Assembly (NCBI RefSeq): GCF_019331805.1
Contig: NZ_JAHBBE010000001.1
Coordinates: 62,001-126,000 of the forward strand
Direction: 5' to 3'
Source: Bifidobacterium pongonis
GTDB taxonomy: Bacteria > Actinomycetota > Actinomycetes > Actinomycetales > Bifidobacteriaceae
Length of the DNA: 64,000 bases
This document shows positions 16,455 through 24,160 of this stretch, in pieces. Positions within the stretch are counted from its first letter, which is position 1. The number at the start of each line of letters is the position of its first letter. A model generated the notes under the pieces. The model worked only from the letters and a program-made list of their open reading frames with translations, was not told where the DNA came from and made no database searches. The translations under genes were made by a program, and so were the position numbers.

Positions 16455-16484
16455 ACAGTACTTTACACCACCCCAAGATGTCAA
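16455..16484 (-). promoter_or_regulatory. promoter of tRNA-Ser(GCT)
   Basis: On the minus strand TTGACA (consensus -35), an 18-nt spacer, then TACTGT (-10). The palindrome TTGCGTC-N5-GACGCAA (16433-16451) lies at the transcription start. Confidence 0.8.
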
Positions 16485-16583
16485 CCCGCCGATATGCGGC
16501 AAAAAGAAGAAAAGTTTTTCCGAAGACCGCCATACGGTCGTTACGCCGGGCGGGAGGGCGAGTTGTCCATTGAACTCGGATAC

Positions 16584-16597
16584 CCTATTTCAATAGG
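16584..16597. repeat. 14-bp palindrome upstream of the CapA-like gene
   Basis: CCTATT-TC-AATAGG, about 28 nt before ATG 16626. It could be an operator or an mRNA hairpin overlapping the AGGAG at 16595-16599. Confidence 0.5.
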
Positions 16598-16625
16598 AGA
16601 AGCAGAGAACGAGAGAAGAGAAGCG

Positions 16626-18035
16626 ATGAACCAGAACAGCGGGGAATACTATCACGGCCAACACGCGGCGAAGCGTTCGCCGGTGCCGGTGATCGTCGCG
16701 GGCATCGTGGCGTTGGGGCTGATCGTGGCGCTCGCCGTCGGCGTGTGGAGCATGCTGAAATCCGGCAACGGGCAATCCACGCGCACCGCGAGTTCCGCGA
16801 GCGCGTCCAAATCGACCAAGTCGACCGACTCCGGCAAGAGAACCGTCGAAACCGTCAAGGAGCATCACGGCAATTCGCCCGACTGCCCGGATACGGATTG
16901 CATTTCCATGCTGGTCAACGGCGATCTGCTGTTCCATGAGGGGCTGTGGGAGCATTTCGCCGGGGCGAACACTTCCGCCACCGATGGCACGGCCTTCAAC
17001 TTCGATCCGCTGTTCGAACCGATGAAGAAGTACATCCAGGCGTCCGACATCGCCGTATGCGAGTTTGAGACGCCCATCGCCCAGCGCGGCGGCCCGTACA
17101 GCGCATACCCGATCTTCAACATTCCACCCGAAGTCGCGGATGCCGCCAAGAACGTCGGCTATCAGGCGTGCACGCATGCCACCAACCATTCGTGGGATCA
17201 GGGCGCGGACGGTATCGCACGTCTGTGGGACACGCTGGAGGCGGACGGCATCGCCCAGACTGGTTCATACAAGACCGAAGAGGATTCGCTCAAACCGTTG
17301 GTCATCGATTCGCCGACCGGCGGCGGCAAGCTTGGCCTGATCACCGGAACCGTGTCGCTTAACGGCATGACCGCCGATCAGGATTGGCAGGTCGACCGTC
17401 TGCGCGAAAGCGGCGATCCGAATCATGAAAGCGATATCCAGAAGGCCGTCACCAAGGCGAAGAAGGCACGCGAACAGGGTGCCGACGTGGTGGCCATCGC
17501 CATGCATTCCGTGCAGGAGTATCTCGATTACGCTGATACATGGCAGGTTTCCGAGGCGCATGAGCTGGCGGATACCGGCGCGTTCGACGTGATCTACGGT
17601 GCCGGGTGCCATTGCGCGCAGCCGATCGAGAAGTACAACAACACATGGATCATCTACGGTTTGGGCAATGCGGTGACGGTCACGTCGTACATTCCCGGCA
17701 ACGAGACGAACAACCAGGGCGTGACGGCCCGCGTCCAGTTCGCGGGCAAGAAGGGCGTGGCTGGATCGTGGCGCGTGAGCCGCATCGACTGGCTGCCGAC
17801 CGCGAACATGAGGCAGGGGGAGTACCGGTGGTGCCCGATCTCCTCCGACCATCCGGACGGGACGTGTTGGAGCGAAAGCGAGGACGAGACCCAGCGGCAA
17901 CGCATCTCGAACGTGATTTACAGCTTGGGCGCCGACACCAATGTGGTGCATGAATGGAATCTCACCGCGGAGTTGCAGGCCAAGCAGCAGGCCAAACAGC
18001 AGAGCGATCAGCAGTCGGCTCAGACGAGCGAATGA
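16626..18035 (+). CDS. CapA/PgsA-like membrane-anchored metallophosphatase-fold protein
   Basis: 469 aa. One N-terminal membrane helix (about residues 21-42), a Ser/Thr/Lys-rich linker, then a CapA fold: SMLVNGDLLFHEG, ACTHATNHSWDQG (metal-type NHxxD) and AGCHCAQPIE, where homologues often have G-H-x-H. CapA proteins take part in poly-gamma-glutamate capsule synthesis in Bacillus, but many homologues lack capBC partners, as here, and their role is unknown. The C-terminus is Gln/Lys-rich. The stop overlaps the next start by ATGA, suggesting translational coupling to the dehydrogenase. Confidence 0.8.
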   Translation: MNQNSGEYYHGQHAAKRSPVPVIVAGIVALGLIVALAVGVWSMLKSGNGQSTRTASSASASKSTKSTDSGKRTVETVKEHHGNSPDCPDTDCISMLVNGDLLFHEGLWEHFAGANTSATDGTAFNFDPLFEPMKKYIQASDIAVCEFETPIAQRGGPYSAYPIFNIPPEVADAAKNVGYQACTHATNHSWDQGADGIARLWDTLEADGIAQTGSYKTEEDSLKPLVIDSPTGGGKLGLITGTVSLNGMTADQDWQVDRLRESGDPNHESDIQKAVTKAKKAREQGADVVAIAMHSVQEYLDYADTWQVSEAHELADTGAFDVIYGAGCHCAQPIEKYNNTWIIYGLGNAVTVTSYIPGNETNNQGVTARVQFAGKKGVAGSWRVSRIDWLPTANMRQGEYRWCPISSDHPDGTCWSESEDETQRQRISNVIYSLGADTNVVHEWNLTAELQAKQQAKQQSDQQSAQTSE

Positions 18036-19099
18036 CGCCCGATGCTCCTAATCTGTCGAGTATGACGCAAGTGTATGAGACGCAGGCCGAACGTACCGAC
18101 CTGCCATTGGTGGTAATGCCGTCCCTGCTCGACTCCATGGTCGAGCCCATCCGTTCCCAGTTCCCGCGACTGCAGGATGTCGCGCGCGTACGTATGTACG
18201 AGGAGTTCACCTCCGACGAGGACACGATCGCGGAGCGCCTGCACGACGCGGACGTGCTGCTGGTCGGCGGCTACCATATCAGCGACGACCTGCTGCGCCG
18301 CATCACCGGTCACGGCCCGAAGGGCGAGGCGGAAGGCCATGTCAAGTGCATCGTGTTCTGCGGCACCGGTGTGGCGAGCTATGTGGACCTCGATCTGGCA
18401 CGCGAATTCGGCGTGCGCGTGTGCAACGCCGAACATTACGGCGATCATGCCGTCGCCGAACACGCCTTCGCGCTCATGTTCGAACTGATCCGCCATATCG
18501 GCGAGCTCGACCGTGACGTCAAGGAAGGCAACTGGGCGTGGAAGGGCGGTGACGGCCTGCAATTGGCCGGTCGTCGTCTCGGCATCATCGGATTGGGCGG
18601 CATCGGTTCGACCGTCGCCTCGATCGGCAAGGCGTTCGGCATGGAAGTCAGTGCCTGGAATTCGCATGTGCCCGCCGAACTGTTCGACCGTTGCGGCGCC
18701 ACCCCAGTGGAAAGCATGGACGAGCTCATCGAATCCAGCGACATCGTCTCCGTGCACCTGCCGCTGATCGACGGCGCGACGCGCGGCATCATCACCGCGG
18801 AAAACCTGGAGCATCTGCGCCCGGGCACGCTGTTCATCAACACGGCCCGCAGTGAGGTCATCGAACCCGGTGCACTGCTCGCGCGACTGCAGCGCGGCGA
18901 CATCCCCGCCGGCCTCGACGTGTTCGACCATGAGCCGCTGAAATCCGACGACGCGATCTGCCGGATCCCCGGCATCGTGCTCACCCCGCATGTCGGCTGG
19001 CGCACCGACGGCGCGTTCAAGGAACTCACCCGTCAGATGGTCGAATGCGTGCGCGCCTTCCTCACCGGAGACGAATTCAACGTCGTCGTGCACGAGTGA
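18032..19099 (+). CDS. D-isomer-specific 2-hydroxyacid dehydrogenase family protein
   Basis: 355 aa. NAD-binding GIIGLGGIGSTVASIG, the catalytic Arg region NTARSEVIE, the acidic residue in LDVFDHEPL, and the catalytic His in LTPHVGWRTDGA mark this family (phosphoglycerate, lactate and related dehydrogenases). The substrate is not determinable. ATG 18032 overlaps the upstream stop by 4 bp. ATG 18062 (MTQVYET) is an alternative start without a clear ribosome binding site. Confidence 0.85.
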   Translation: MTPDAPNLSSMTQVYETQAERTDLPLVVMPSLLDSMVEPIRSQFPRLQDVARVRMYEEFTSDEDTIAERLHDADVLLVGGYHISDDLLRRITGHGPKGEAEGHVKCIVFCGTGVASYVDLDLAREFGVRVCNAEHYGDHAVAEHAFALMFELIRHIGELDRDVKEGNWAWKGGDGLQLAGRRLGIIGLGGIGSTVASIGKAFGMEVSAWNSHVPAELFDRCGATPVESMDELIESSDIVSVHLPLIDGATRGIITAENLEHLRPGTLFINTARSEVIEPGALLARLQRGDIPAGLDVFDHEPLKSDDAICRIPGIVLTPHVGWRTDGAFKELTRQMVECVRAFLTGDEFNVVVHE

Positions 19100-19219
19100 C
19101 GCGGCACACGGCCCGGTGGCGTGCGTGAACGGGCATGACGAACAATCCTGGCGAACGGACCCGGCGAACGAATCAGGCAGACATCAGACAAGCACGATAG
19201 ACAGGAAAGAACAACCCGT

Positions 19220-19861
19220 ATGCGTACCATTCTCGACCCGGCAGGCAAGCCGGCGCATGACGCCTTCGTGGAGAAGAAATCCGAATTCATAGGCGATGCG
19301 GCGCATATCGACAGTCTGGATGAGGCGCTCGCCTTCGTCGCCACGATCCGCGACCAGCATCCGAAGGCCCGTCATGTGGCGTACGCCGCCGTGGTGGGTG
19401 GTTCGGACGGCCGTGTGTCGGAACGCATGAGCGATGACGGCGAGCCGTCCGGCACGGCGGGCAAGCCGATCCTCGACGTGCTGCGTGCCAACGATCTTAC
19501 GGATTGCGTGGTCGCCGTCACCAGGTATTTCGGCGGTATCCTGCTGGGGTCCGGCGGTCTGATCCGCGCCTATTCCACGGGCGCGTCCATCGCGGTCAAA
19601 GCCGCGAAAGGCGTGGACATCGTGCCCTGCCGGCGCTATCTCGTCACCTTGGACTACCCGCAGCTGGCCCGCTTCCAGCAGCTGCTCGCCTCCGTCGACG
19701 GCGTGCAGTCCGATGAGACCTACGCCGCCGACGTCACATTGACGGCCACGCTGCCGTTGAACAATACGGCGGTTTTCGAAGAGCGCGTGCGTGAAACCTT
19801 CAACGCCACCATCGCCCCCGAACCCATCGACACGGTGAACAGGGCCATCGCCTCCCGCTGA
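19220..19861 (+). CDS. YigZ/IMPACT (UPF0029) family protein
   Basis: 213 aa. The conserved N-terminal domain shows KKSEFIGDAAHI, RHVAYAAV, SDDGEPSGTAGKPILDVL and AVTRYFGGILLGSGGLIRAYS, the signature of bacterial YigZ proteins related to eukaryotic IMPACT. A role near ribosomes or tRNA has been proposed, but the molecular function is unclear. A purine-rich AGGAAAGA lies upstream of ATG 19220. Confidence 0.9.
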   Translation: MRTILDPAGKPAHDAFVEKKSEFIGDAAHIDSLDEALAFVATIRDQHPKARHVAYAAVVGGSDGRVSERMSDDGEPSGTAGKPILDVLRANDLTDCVVAVTRYFGGILLGSGGLIRAYSTGASIAVKAAKGVDIVPCRRYLVTLDYPQLARFQQLLASVDGVQSDETYAADVTLTATLPLNNTAVFEERVRETFNATIAPEPIDTVNRAIASR

Positions 19862-19893
19862 ACGCCGCCACCTCTGGGCTACACTGGTGAACC

Positions 19894-20607
19894 ATGACCG
19901 ACGAAGAGAGCACCAAGAGCACCAAGAGCACCGAAAACGCCGAGAATGCCGAAGGCATCGAAAACACCGAGAACACCGAGAGTGCCGGGAATACCGGGAA
20001 CGACAAGGGTTTCGAGCCGTTGACCGTCACCTACGAACGTCTGCGCCACAGCACCGATTCCGCCGAACTGTCCGAGTTCGCGCGCCGTCCGCTGCCCGAC
20101 CGTGACGATCAGGCGGCGTTCTCCCGAGCCACGGCATTGCTTGAAGCCGTGGGCGGCAATCCGAACACGCCTCTGGAGGATCGCGTGTTCCTGGCCGAGA
20201 CGATGCCGTTCCCGAATGTGCTGGTCAAGCTCGCCAAGGATCCGGAGGCCTCGGTGCGTAAGGCCGTGGCCGGCAATACGGACGACAAGAACTGGCTGGT
20301 GGGCCGGTTGACCAAGGATCCGGAGCAGGAAGTGCGCGATGCGGCGCTGCGTAACAAGCGGACATCATGGAAGATGAGGCTCGAAGGGGCGCAGAGTCCG
20401 GATAGCGATGCCCAGATTTTGGACTTCCTTGCGACATTGGGTACGGAACTTGAGCCCGACGCGCCGAAGGTGTTGTCGTCGATGGTGCGTCGCGCTGTGG
20501 CGCTGAATCCCAACGTTTCTTTGCAAACGTTAGCGAAATTGGAGGCCGATCCGTCGCTCGAAGTGCGCCATGCGGTGGAAAAACGCCGCAGGGAACGTGA
20601 AAAATAG
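19894..20607 (+). CDS. leucine-rich-repeat-variant / HEAT-like repeat protein
   Basis: 237 aa, soluble. The first 30 or so residues are an acidic low-complexity run of Glu/Asn/Thr/Ser units encoded by 9-nt repeats. The rest has helical repeats such as NVLVKLAKDPEASVRKAVAG and LVGRLTKDPEQEVRDAALRN, like LRV/HEAT scaffolds. A protein-interaction role is likely; the partner is unknown. TACACT at 19880-19885 ends 8 nt before the ATG and there is no ribosome binding site. Confidence 0.7.
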   Translation: MTDEESTKSTKSTENAENAEGIENTENTESAGNTGNDKGFEPLTVTYERLRHSTDSAELSEFARRPLPDRDDQAAFSRATALLEAVGGNPNTPLEDRVFLAETMPFPNVLVKLAKDPEASVRKAVAGNTDDKNWLVGRLTKDPEQEVRDAALRNKRTSWKMRLEGAQSPDSDAQILDFLATLGTELEPDAPKVLSSMVRRAVALNPNVSLQTLAKLEADPSLEVRHAVEKRRREREK

Positions 20608-20645
20608 CTCGATATGTCTCAGCTAAGCCGTTACACTAAGTGACT

Positions 20646-22817
20646 ATGAGCGAGAGAACCGAAAGCGAAGAGCGCTTAGCGCGTCCGCTGATTCAATTGG
20701 CAAAGTTGGCTGGCATCTCTACCAGCTATGTCGGCATGAGCCATGACTACCACGAGATCGAAGATGATGTCCTGGTGGCGGTGTTGGGGGCTTTGGGCAT
20801 CGATGCCTCAAATGACGCCGTTATCAAGCAGTCGATCAGGCAGATTCTGGACGAACGTCACGGCCGTCTGGTGCCGTACACCGTCCTGCATAACGTGGGC
20901 TCCGAAAGCCATGTGCTGGTCAACGTCGGCATGACCGACATCCCCAGCGCCACCATCACGTTGGAGAACGGCCAGGAGTACCAGGGCGCGATCCTTCCCG
21001 ATGCGGGCGACGGTTCCGCCGCCTACCTGGTGAACGATCAGTTCGTCGTTACTGCATCCGTTGTCATTCCGGCCGACCTGCCGGAAGGCTACCATACGTT
21101 GCACGTCACCGTCGGCGACCGCACCGAGGACGCCACGCTGATCAGCGCCCCCGCCAAGGTGGAACTGCTCGACGAGATGAAGCAGGGTCACCTGTGGGGC
21201 TGGATGGCCCAGCTGTATTCGCTGCGTTCCGCCAAGTCTTGGGGCGTCGGCGATTTCGTGGACCTCGCCAACCTGCTCAAGGACGCCAAGCGCAAGACCG
21301 GCGCCGACTTCACGCTGATCAACCCGGTGCACGCGGCCGAACCGGTGTCCCCGCTGACCCCGTCCCCGTACCTGCCGATTTCCCGCAGTCTGGTGAACTT
21401 CACCTACATCCGTCCGGAAGCGGTCGAGGAATACAAGCTGCTCGGCGCGGAAAGCCTCTCCGAGATCCGCGAACTGTTCGCCTCCGTCGAACCGCTCAAC
21501 AATCAGGCCGAAATCGTCGATCGCAACGCCATGTGGCATGCGAAGATGCAGGCGCTGTGGATCATCTTCAAGGCCGGCCGCACCTCCGAACGCCAGCGTG
21601 AATTCGCCGCCTTCTGCGAGAAGACCGGCGAGGATCTCGAAGCCTACGCCACCTGGTGCCTGTGCTATGACAAGTGGGGTGCCGCCGAAGGCACGCCCGA
21701 CAATTGGACCCAGCGCTTCAACAAGCAGTCCCCGGAAGTGAACGCCCTGCGCGAGCAGTTCCCCGACACGCTGAACTTCTACCGTTGGCTGGAATGGATC
21801 GCCACCGAGCAGCTCGACCGTGCGCAGAAGAGCGCGCGCGAGGCCGGCATGCGCATCGGCGTGATGGCCGATATGGCCGTCGGCGTCCACCCGCTCGGCT
21901 CCGAAGCCTGGTGGTACCCGGAGCGTTTCGCCAAGGGCGCGACCGTCGGCGCACCGCCGGACATGTTCAACCAGCAGGGCCAGGATTGGAGCCAGCCGCC
22001 GCTGAACCCGATCGCCCTGGATCGTACCGGTTACAAGGCATACCGCGACATGGTGCACAACATGTTCACCCATGCCGGCGCCGTGCGCATCGACCACATC
22101 CTCGGCCTGTTCCGCCTGTGGTGGATCCCGTCCGGCCACAAGGCCAACGACGGCGCCTACGTGCATTACGATTCCGACATCATGCTGGGCGTTCTCGCGC
22201 TTGAAGCCTCCCGCGCCGACGGCGTGGTGGTCGGCGAGGATCTCGGCGTGGTCCCCGAATACGTGGCAAGCTCCCTGTCCTCCCACGGCCTGCTGGGCTG
22301 CGCGGTGGAATGGTTCGAGCAGTTCGACGGCAAGTTCCGTGCGCCGGCCGATTGGCGCGAATACGCGCTGGCCTCGGTCAACACGCACGACCTGCCGCCG
22401 GCAGCCGGTTACCTTGAGCTGGAGCATGTCAAGCTGCGCGAGCGCCTCGGCCTGTTGGAAGGCCCGGCGGAGGACTTCGAACGTTCCGCCATGGCCGAGC
22501 AGGACGCCATGATTTCGATGCTGCTCGGCAACGGCTACATCAACGAGGAAGAGGCCACTGACCGCGAGACCCATGAGGCCGACATCATCGCGGCCCAGTA
22601 CCGTGCGCTCAACGATTCGCCGTGCAAGCTGCTCGCCGCTTCGATCACCGACGCAGTCGGGGAGAAGCGCACGCAGAACCAGCCGGGCACCAACAACGAG
22701 TATCCGAACTGGCGTATTCCGCTCGCCGACGGCAAGGGCGAAGTGGTGCTGCTGGACGACATGTTCGATCGCAGTGATGTGCAGCGTCTCGCGGCCATCA
22801 TGCGCAACGAGCAGTAG
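20646..22817 (+). CDS. malQ: 4-alpha-glucanotransferase (amylomaltase, GH77)
   Basis: 723 aa. Transfers alpha-1,4-glucan segments between maltodextrins in the cytoplasm. An N-terminal beta-rich extension (about residues 60-170) precedes the GH77 barrel, as in actinobacterial long forms. Catalytic residues: Asp483 in RIDHILG (nucleophile), Glu531 in GEDLG (acid/base) and Asp582 in NTHDLP. TACACT (20632-20637) lies 8 nt before ATG 20646, suggesting leaderless expression; GTG 20640 is an alternative start. With glgX nearby it supports glycogen and maltodextrin turnover. Confidence 0.95.
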   Translation: MSERTESEERLARPLIQLAKLAGISTSYVGMSHDYHEIEDDVLVAVLGALGIDASNDAVIKQSIRQILDERHGRLVPYTVLHNVGSESHVLVNVGMTDIPSATITLENGQEYQGAILPDAGDGSAAYLVNDQFVVTASVVIPADLPEGYHTLHVTVGDRTEDATLISAPAKVELLDEMKQGHLWGWMAQLYSLRSAKSWGVGDFVDLANLLKDAKRKTGADFTLINPVHAAEPVSPLTPSPYLPISRSLVNFTYIRPEAVEEYKLLGAESLSEIRELFASVEPLNNQAEIVDRNAMWHAKMQALWIIFKAGRTSERQREFAAFCEKTGEDLEAYATWCLCYDKWGAAEGTPDNWTQRFNKQSPEVNALREQFPDTLNFYRWLEWIATEQLDRAQKSAREAGMRIGVMADMAVGVHPLGSEAWWYPERFAKGATVGAPPDMFNQQGQDWSQPPLNPIALDRTGYKAYRDMVHNMFTHAGAVRIDHILGLFRLWWIPSGHKANDGAYVHYDSDIMLGVLALEASRADGVVVGEDLGVVPEYVASSLSSHGLLGCAVEWFEQFDGKFRAPADWREYALASVNTHDLPPAAGYLELEHVKLRERLGLLEGPAEDFERSAMAEQDAMISMLLGNGYINEEEATDRETHEADIIAAQYRALNDSPCKLLAASITDAVGEKRTQNQPGTNNEYPNWRIPLADGKGEVVLLDDMFDRSDVQRLAAIMRNEQ

Positions 22818-22853
22818 TCCGCGCGAACGCCGGAAAAGGCGGTTCTCATAAGG

Positions 22854-22907
22854 AATCGCGCATGCATTCCGTAGCCTGTTTCAGGCCGGTTGCATGCGCG
22901 ATTTTTT
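22854..22907 (+). terminator. terminator after malQ
   Basis: A 13-bp stem AATCGCGCATGCA/TGCATGCGCGATT with a 24-nt loop (itself able to pair GCCTG/CAGGC), followed by TTTT. Confidence 0.85.
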
Positions 22908-23120
22908 CGTATCGCAGTGTGTCGGCCGTATGTCAAGCCTCGCGATATACTTGTGAGCTGTTGTGTTTCCCTAAGGGGTCCTTCAAAGCGCATTCCCACT
23001 CGCAATCGAGGACTTTCAGGGAGCCCACGGATAATGAGGTGGAGGTTTCCGCAGTAACGCCCTAACCAAGCGTGCTGGGAACGCCGAAGCCCGGAACACA
23101 ATACTAGAAAAGGTAGAACA
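22908..23120 (+). promoter_or_regulatory. rplM-rpsI promoter and 5' leader
   Basis: About 210 nt. TATACT at 22946-22951 is a good -10; the -35 is weak. The untranslated leader of about 160 nt can form GTCCT...AGGAC and other stems. Long structured leaders are common for ribosomal operons, but I could not match it to the firmicute L13 leader. Confidence 0.4.
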
Positions 23121-23570
23121 GTGAAGACTTTCACTCCGAAGCCCGCCGATCTGAGCCATGAGTGGTACATCGTTGACGCCACCGACGTGGTGCTGGGCCG
23201 TCTCTCGACTCAGGTTGCAACCCTTCTGCGCGGCAAGAACAAGCCGACTTACGCTCCGCACGCTGATTCCGGCAATCACGTCATCGTGATCAACGCCGCC
23301 AAGGTGGCGCTGACCGGCAACAAGCTGGGCAAGGAACTGTACAAGCACTCCGGTCGTCCGGGTGGCCTGCGTCGTGACACCTACGCGCAGCTGCTCGCCA
23401 ACAACCCGGAGCGCATCATCACCAGTGCCGTCAAGGGCATGCTGCCGAAGAACAAGCTCGCCAAGGTGCAGCTTGGTCGTCTGCACGTCTTCGCCGGCGA
23501 AGAGCACCCGCACACCCCGCAGAAGCCGCAGGTCTTTGAGATCGCTCAGGTTTCTCAGCAGGCTAAGTGA
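23121..23570 (+). CDS. rplM: 50S ribosomal protein L13
   Basis: 149 aa. Early-assembly protein of the large subunit. Family blocks [35 protein letters not shown] and [11 protein letters not shown] are present. GTG start at 23121 with AAAAGG upstream. First gene of the conserved L13-S9 pair. Confidence 0.97.
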   Translation: MKTFTPKPADLSHEWYIVDATDVVLGRLSTQVATLLRGKNKPTYAPHADSGNHVIVINAAKVALTGNKLGKELYKHSGRPGGLRRDTYAQLLANNPERIITSAVKGMLPKNKLAKVQLGRLHVFAGEEHPHTPQKPQVFEIAQVSQQAK

Positions 23571-23590
23571 ACCGAAGGGAGATAGAGAAC

Positions 23591-24082
23591 ATGGCTGAAA
23601 ACACCAACAACTCCGCGGTTCAGGAAACCGAAGAGGAGCTCACCAGCTACACCACCGAAACCAACGCAGGTGCTGGCACCGGTACTTCCGCGATCGAGCC
23701 GGGCTACGGCACCGGTCGTCGTAAGGAAGCCGTCGCTCGCGTGCGCCTCGTGCCGGGTTCCGGCAAGTGGACCATCAACGGCCGCACCCTGGAGGAGTAC
23801 TTCCCCTCCAAGCTGCTGCAGCGTGAGGTGAACTCCCCGATCGTCCTGCTCAAGCTCGAAGGCAAGTTCGACGCGATCGTCCTCGTTGACGGCGGCGGCA
23901 CCACCGGCCAGGCCGGCGCCATCCGTCTCGGCGTGGCTCGCGCCCTGAACGCCATCGACCGCGATGCCAACCGCGCCACCCTGAAGAAGGCTGGCTTCCT
24001 GACCCGCGACGCTCGTGTCGTGGAGCGCAAGAAGGCCGGTCTGCACAAGGCACGTCGTGCACCGCAGTTCTCCAAGCGTTGA
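23591..24082 (+). CDS. rpsI: 30S ribosomal protein S9
   Basis: 163 aa. The core begins at [14 protein letters not shown] and ends with the basic tail RRAPQFSKR that reaches the P-site tRNA. The first 43 or so residues are an acidic Thr/Glu/Asn-rich extension, longer than in E. coli S9. The start at 23591 follows AGGGAG; the frame upstream (GTG 23567) overlaps rplM and is not needed. Confidence 0.97.
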   Translation: MAENTNNSAVQETEEELTSYTTETNAGAGTGTSAIEPGYGTGRRKEAVARVRLVPGSGKWTINGRTLEEYFPSKLLQREVNSPIVLLKLEGKFDAIVLVDGGGTTGQAGAIRLGVARALNAIDRDANRATLKKAGFLTRDARVVERKKAGLHKARRAPQFSKR

Positions 24083-24097
24083 TTTTCGCTTACTGCT

Positions 24098-24141
24098 GGA
24101 AACCCCTCGAAGGTTCGTCCTTCGAGGGGTTTCCTCGTTTT
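24098..24141. terminator. terminator between rpsI and glgX
   Basis: A 16-bp stem GGAAACCCCTCGAAGG/CCTTCGAGGGGTTTCC with loop TTCGT. It is suited to both convergent genes. Confidence 0.9.
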
Positions 24142-24160
24142 CGGCGGCTTTGTGTGTCGG

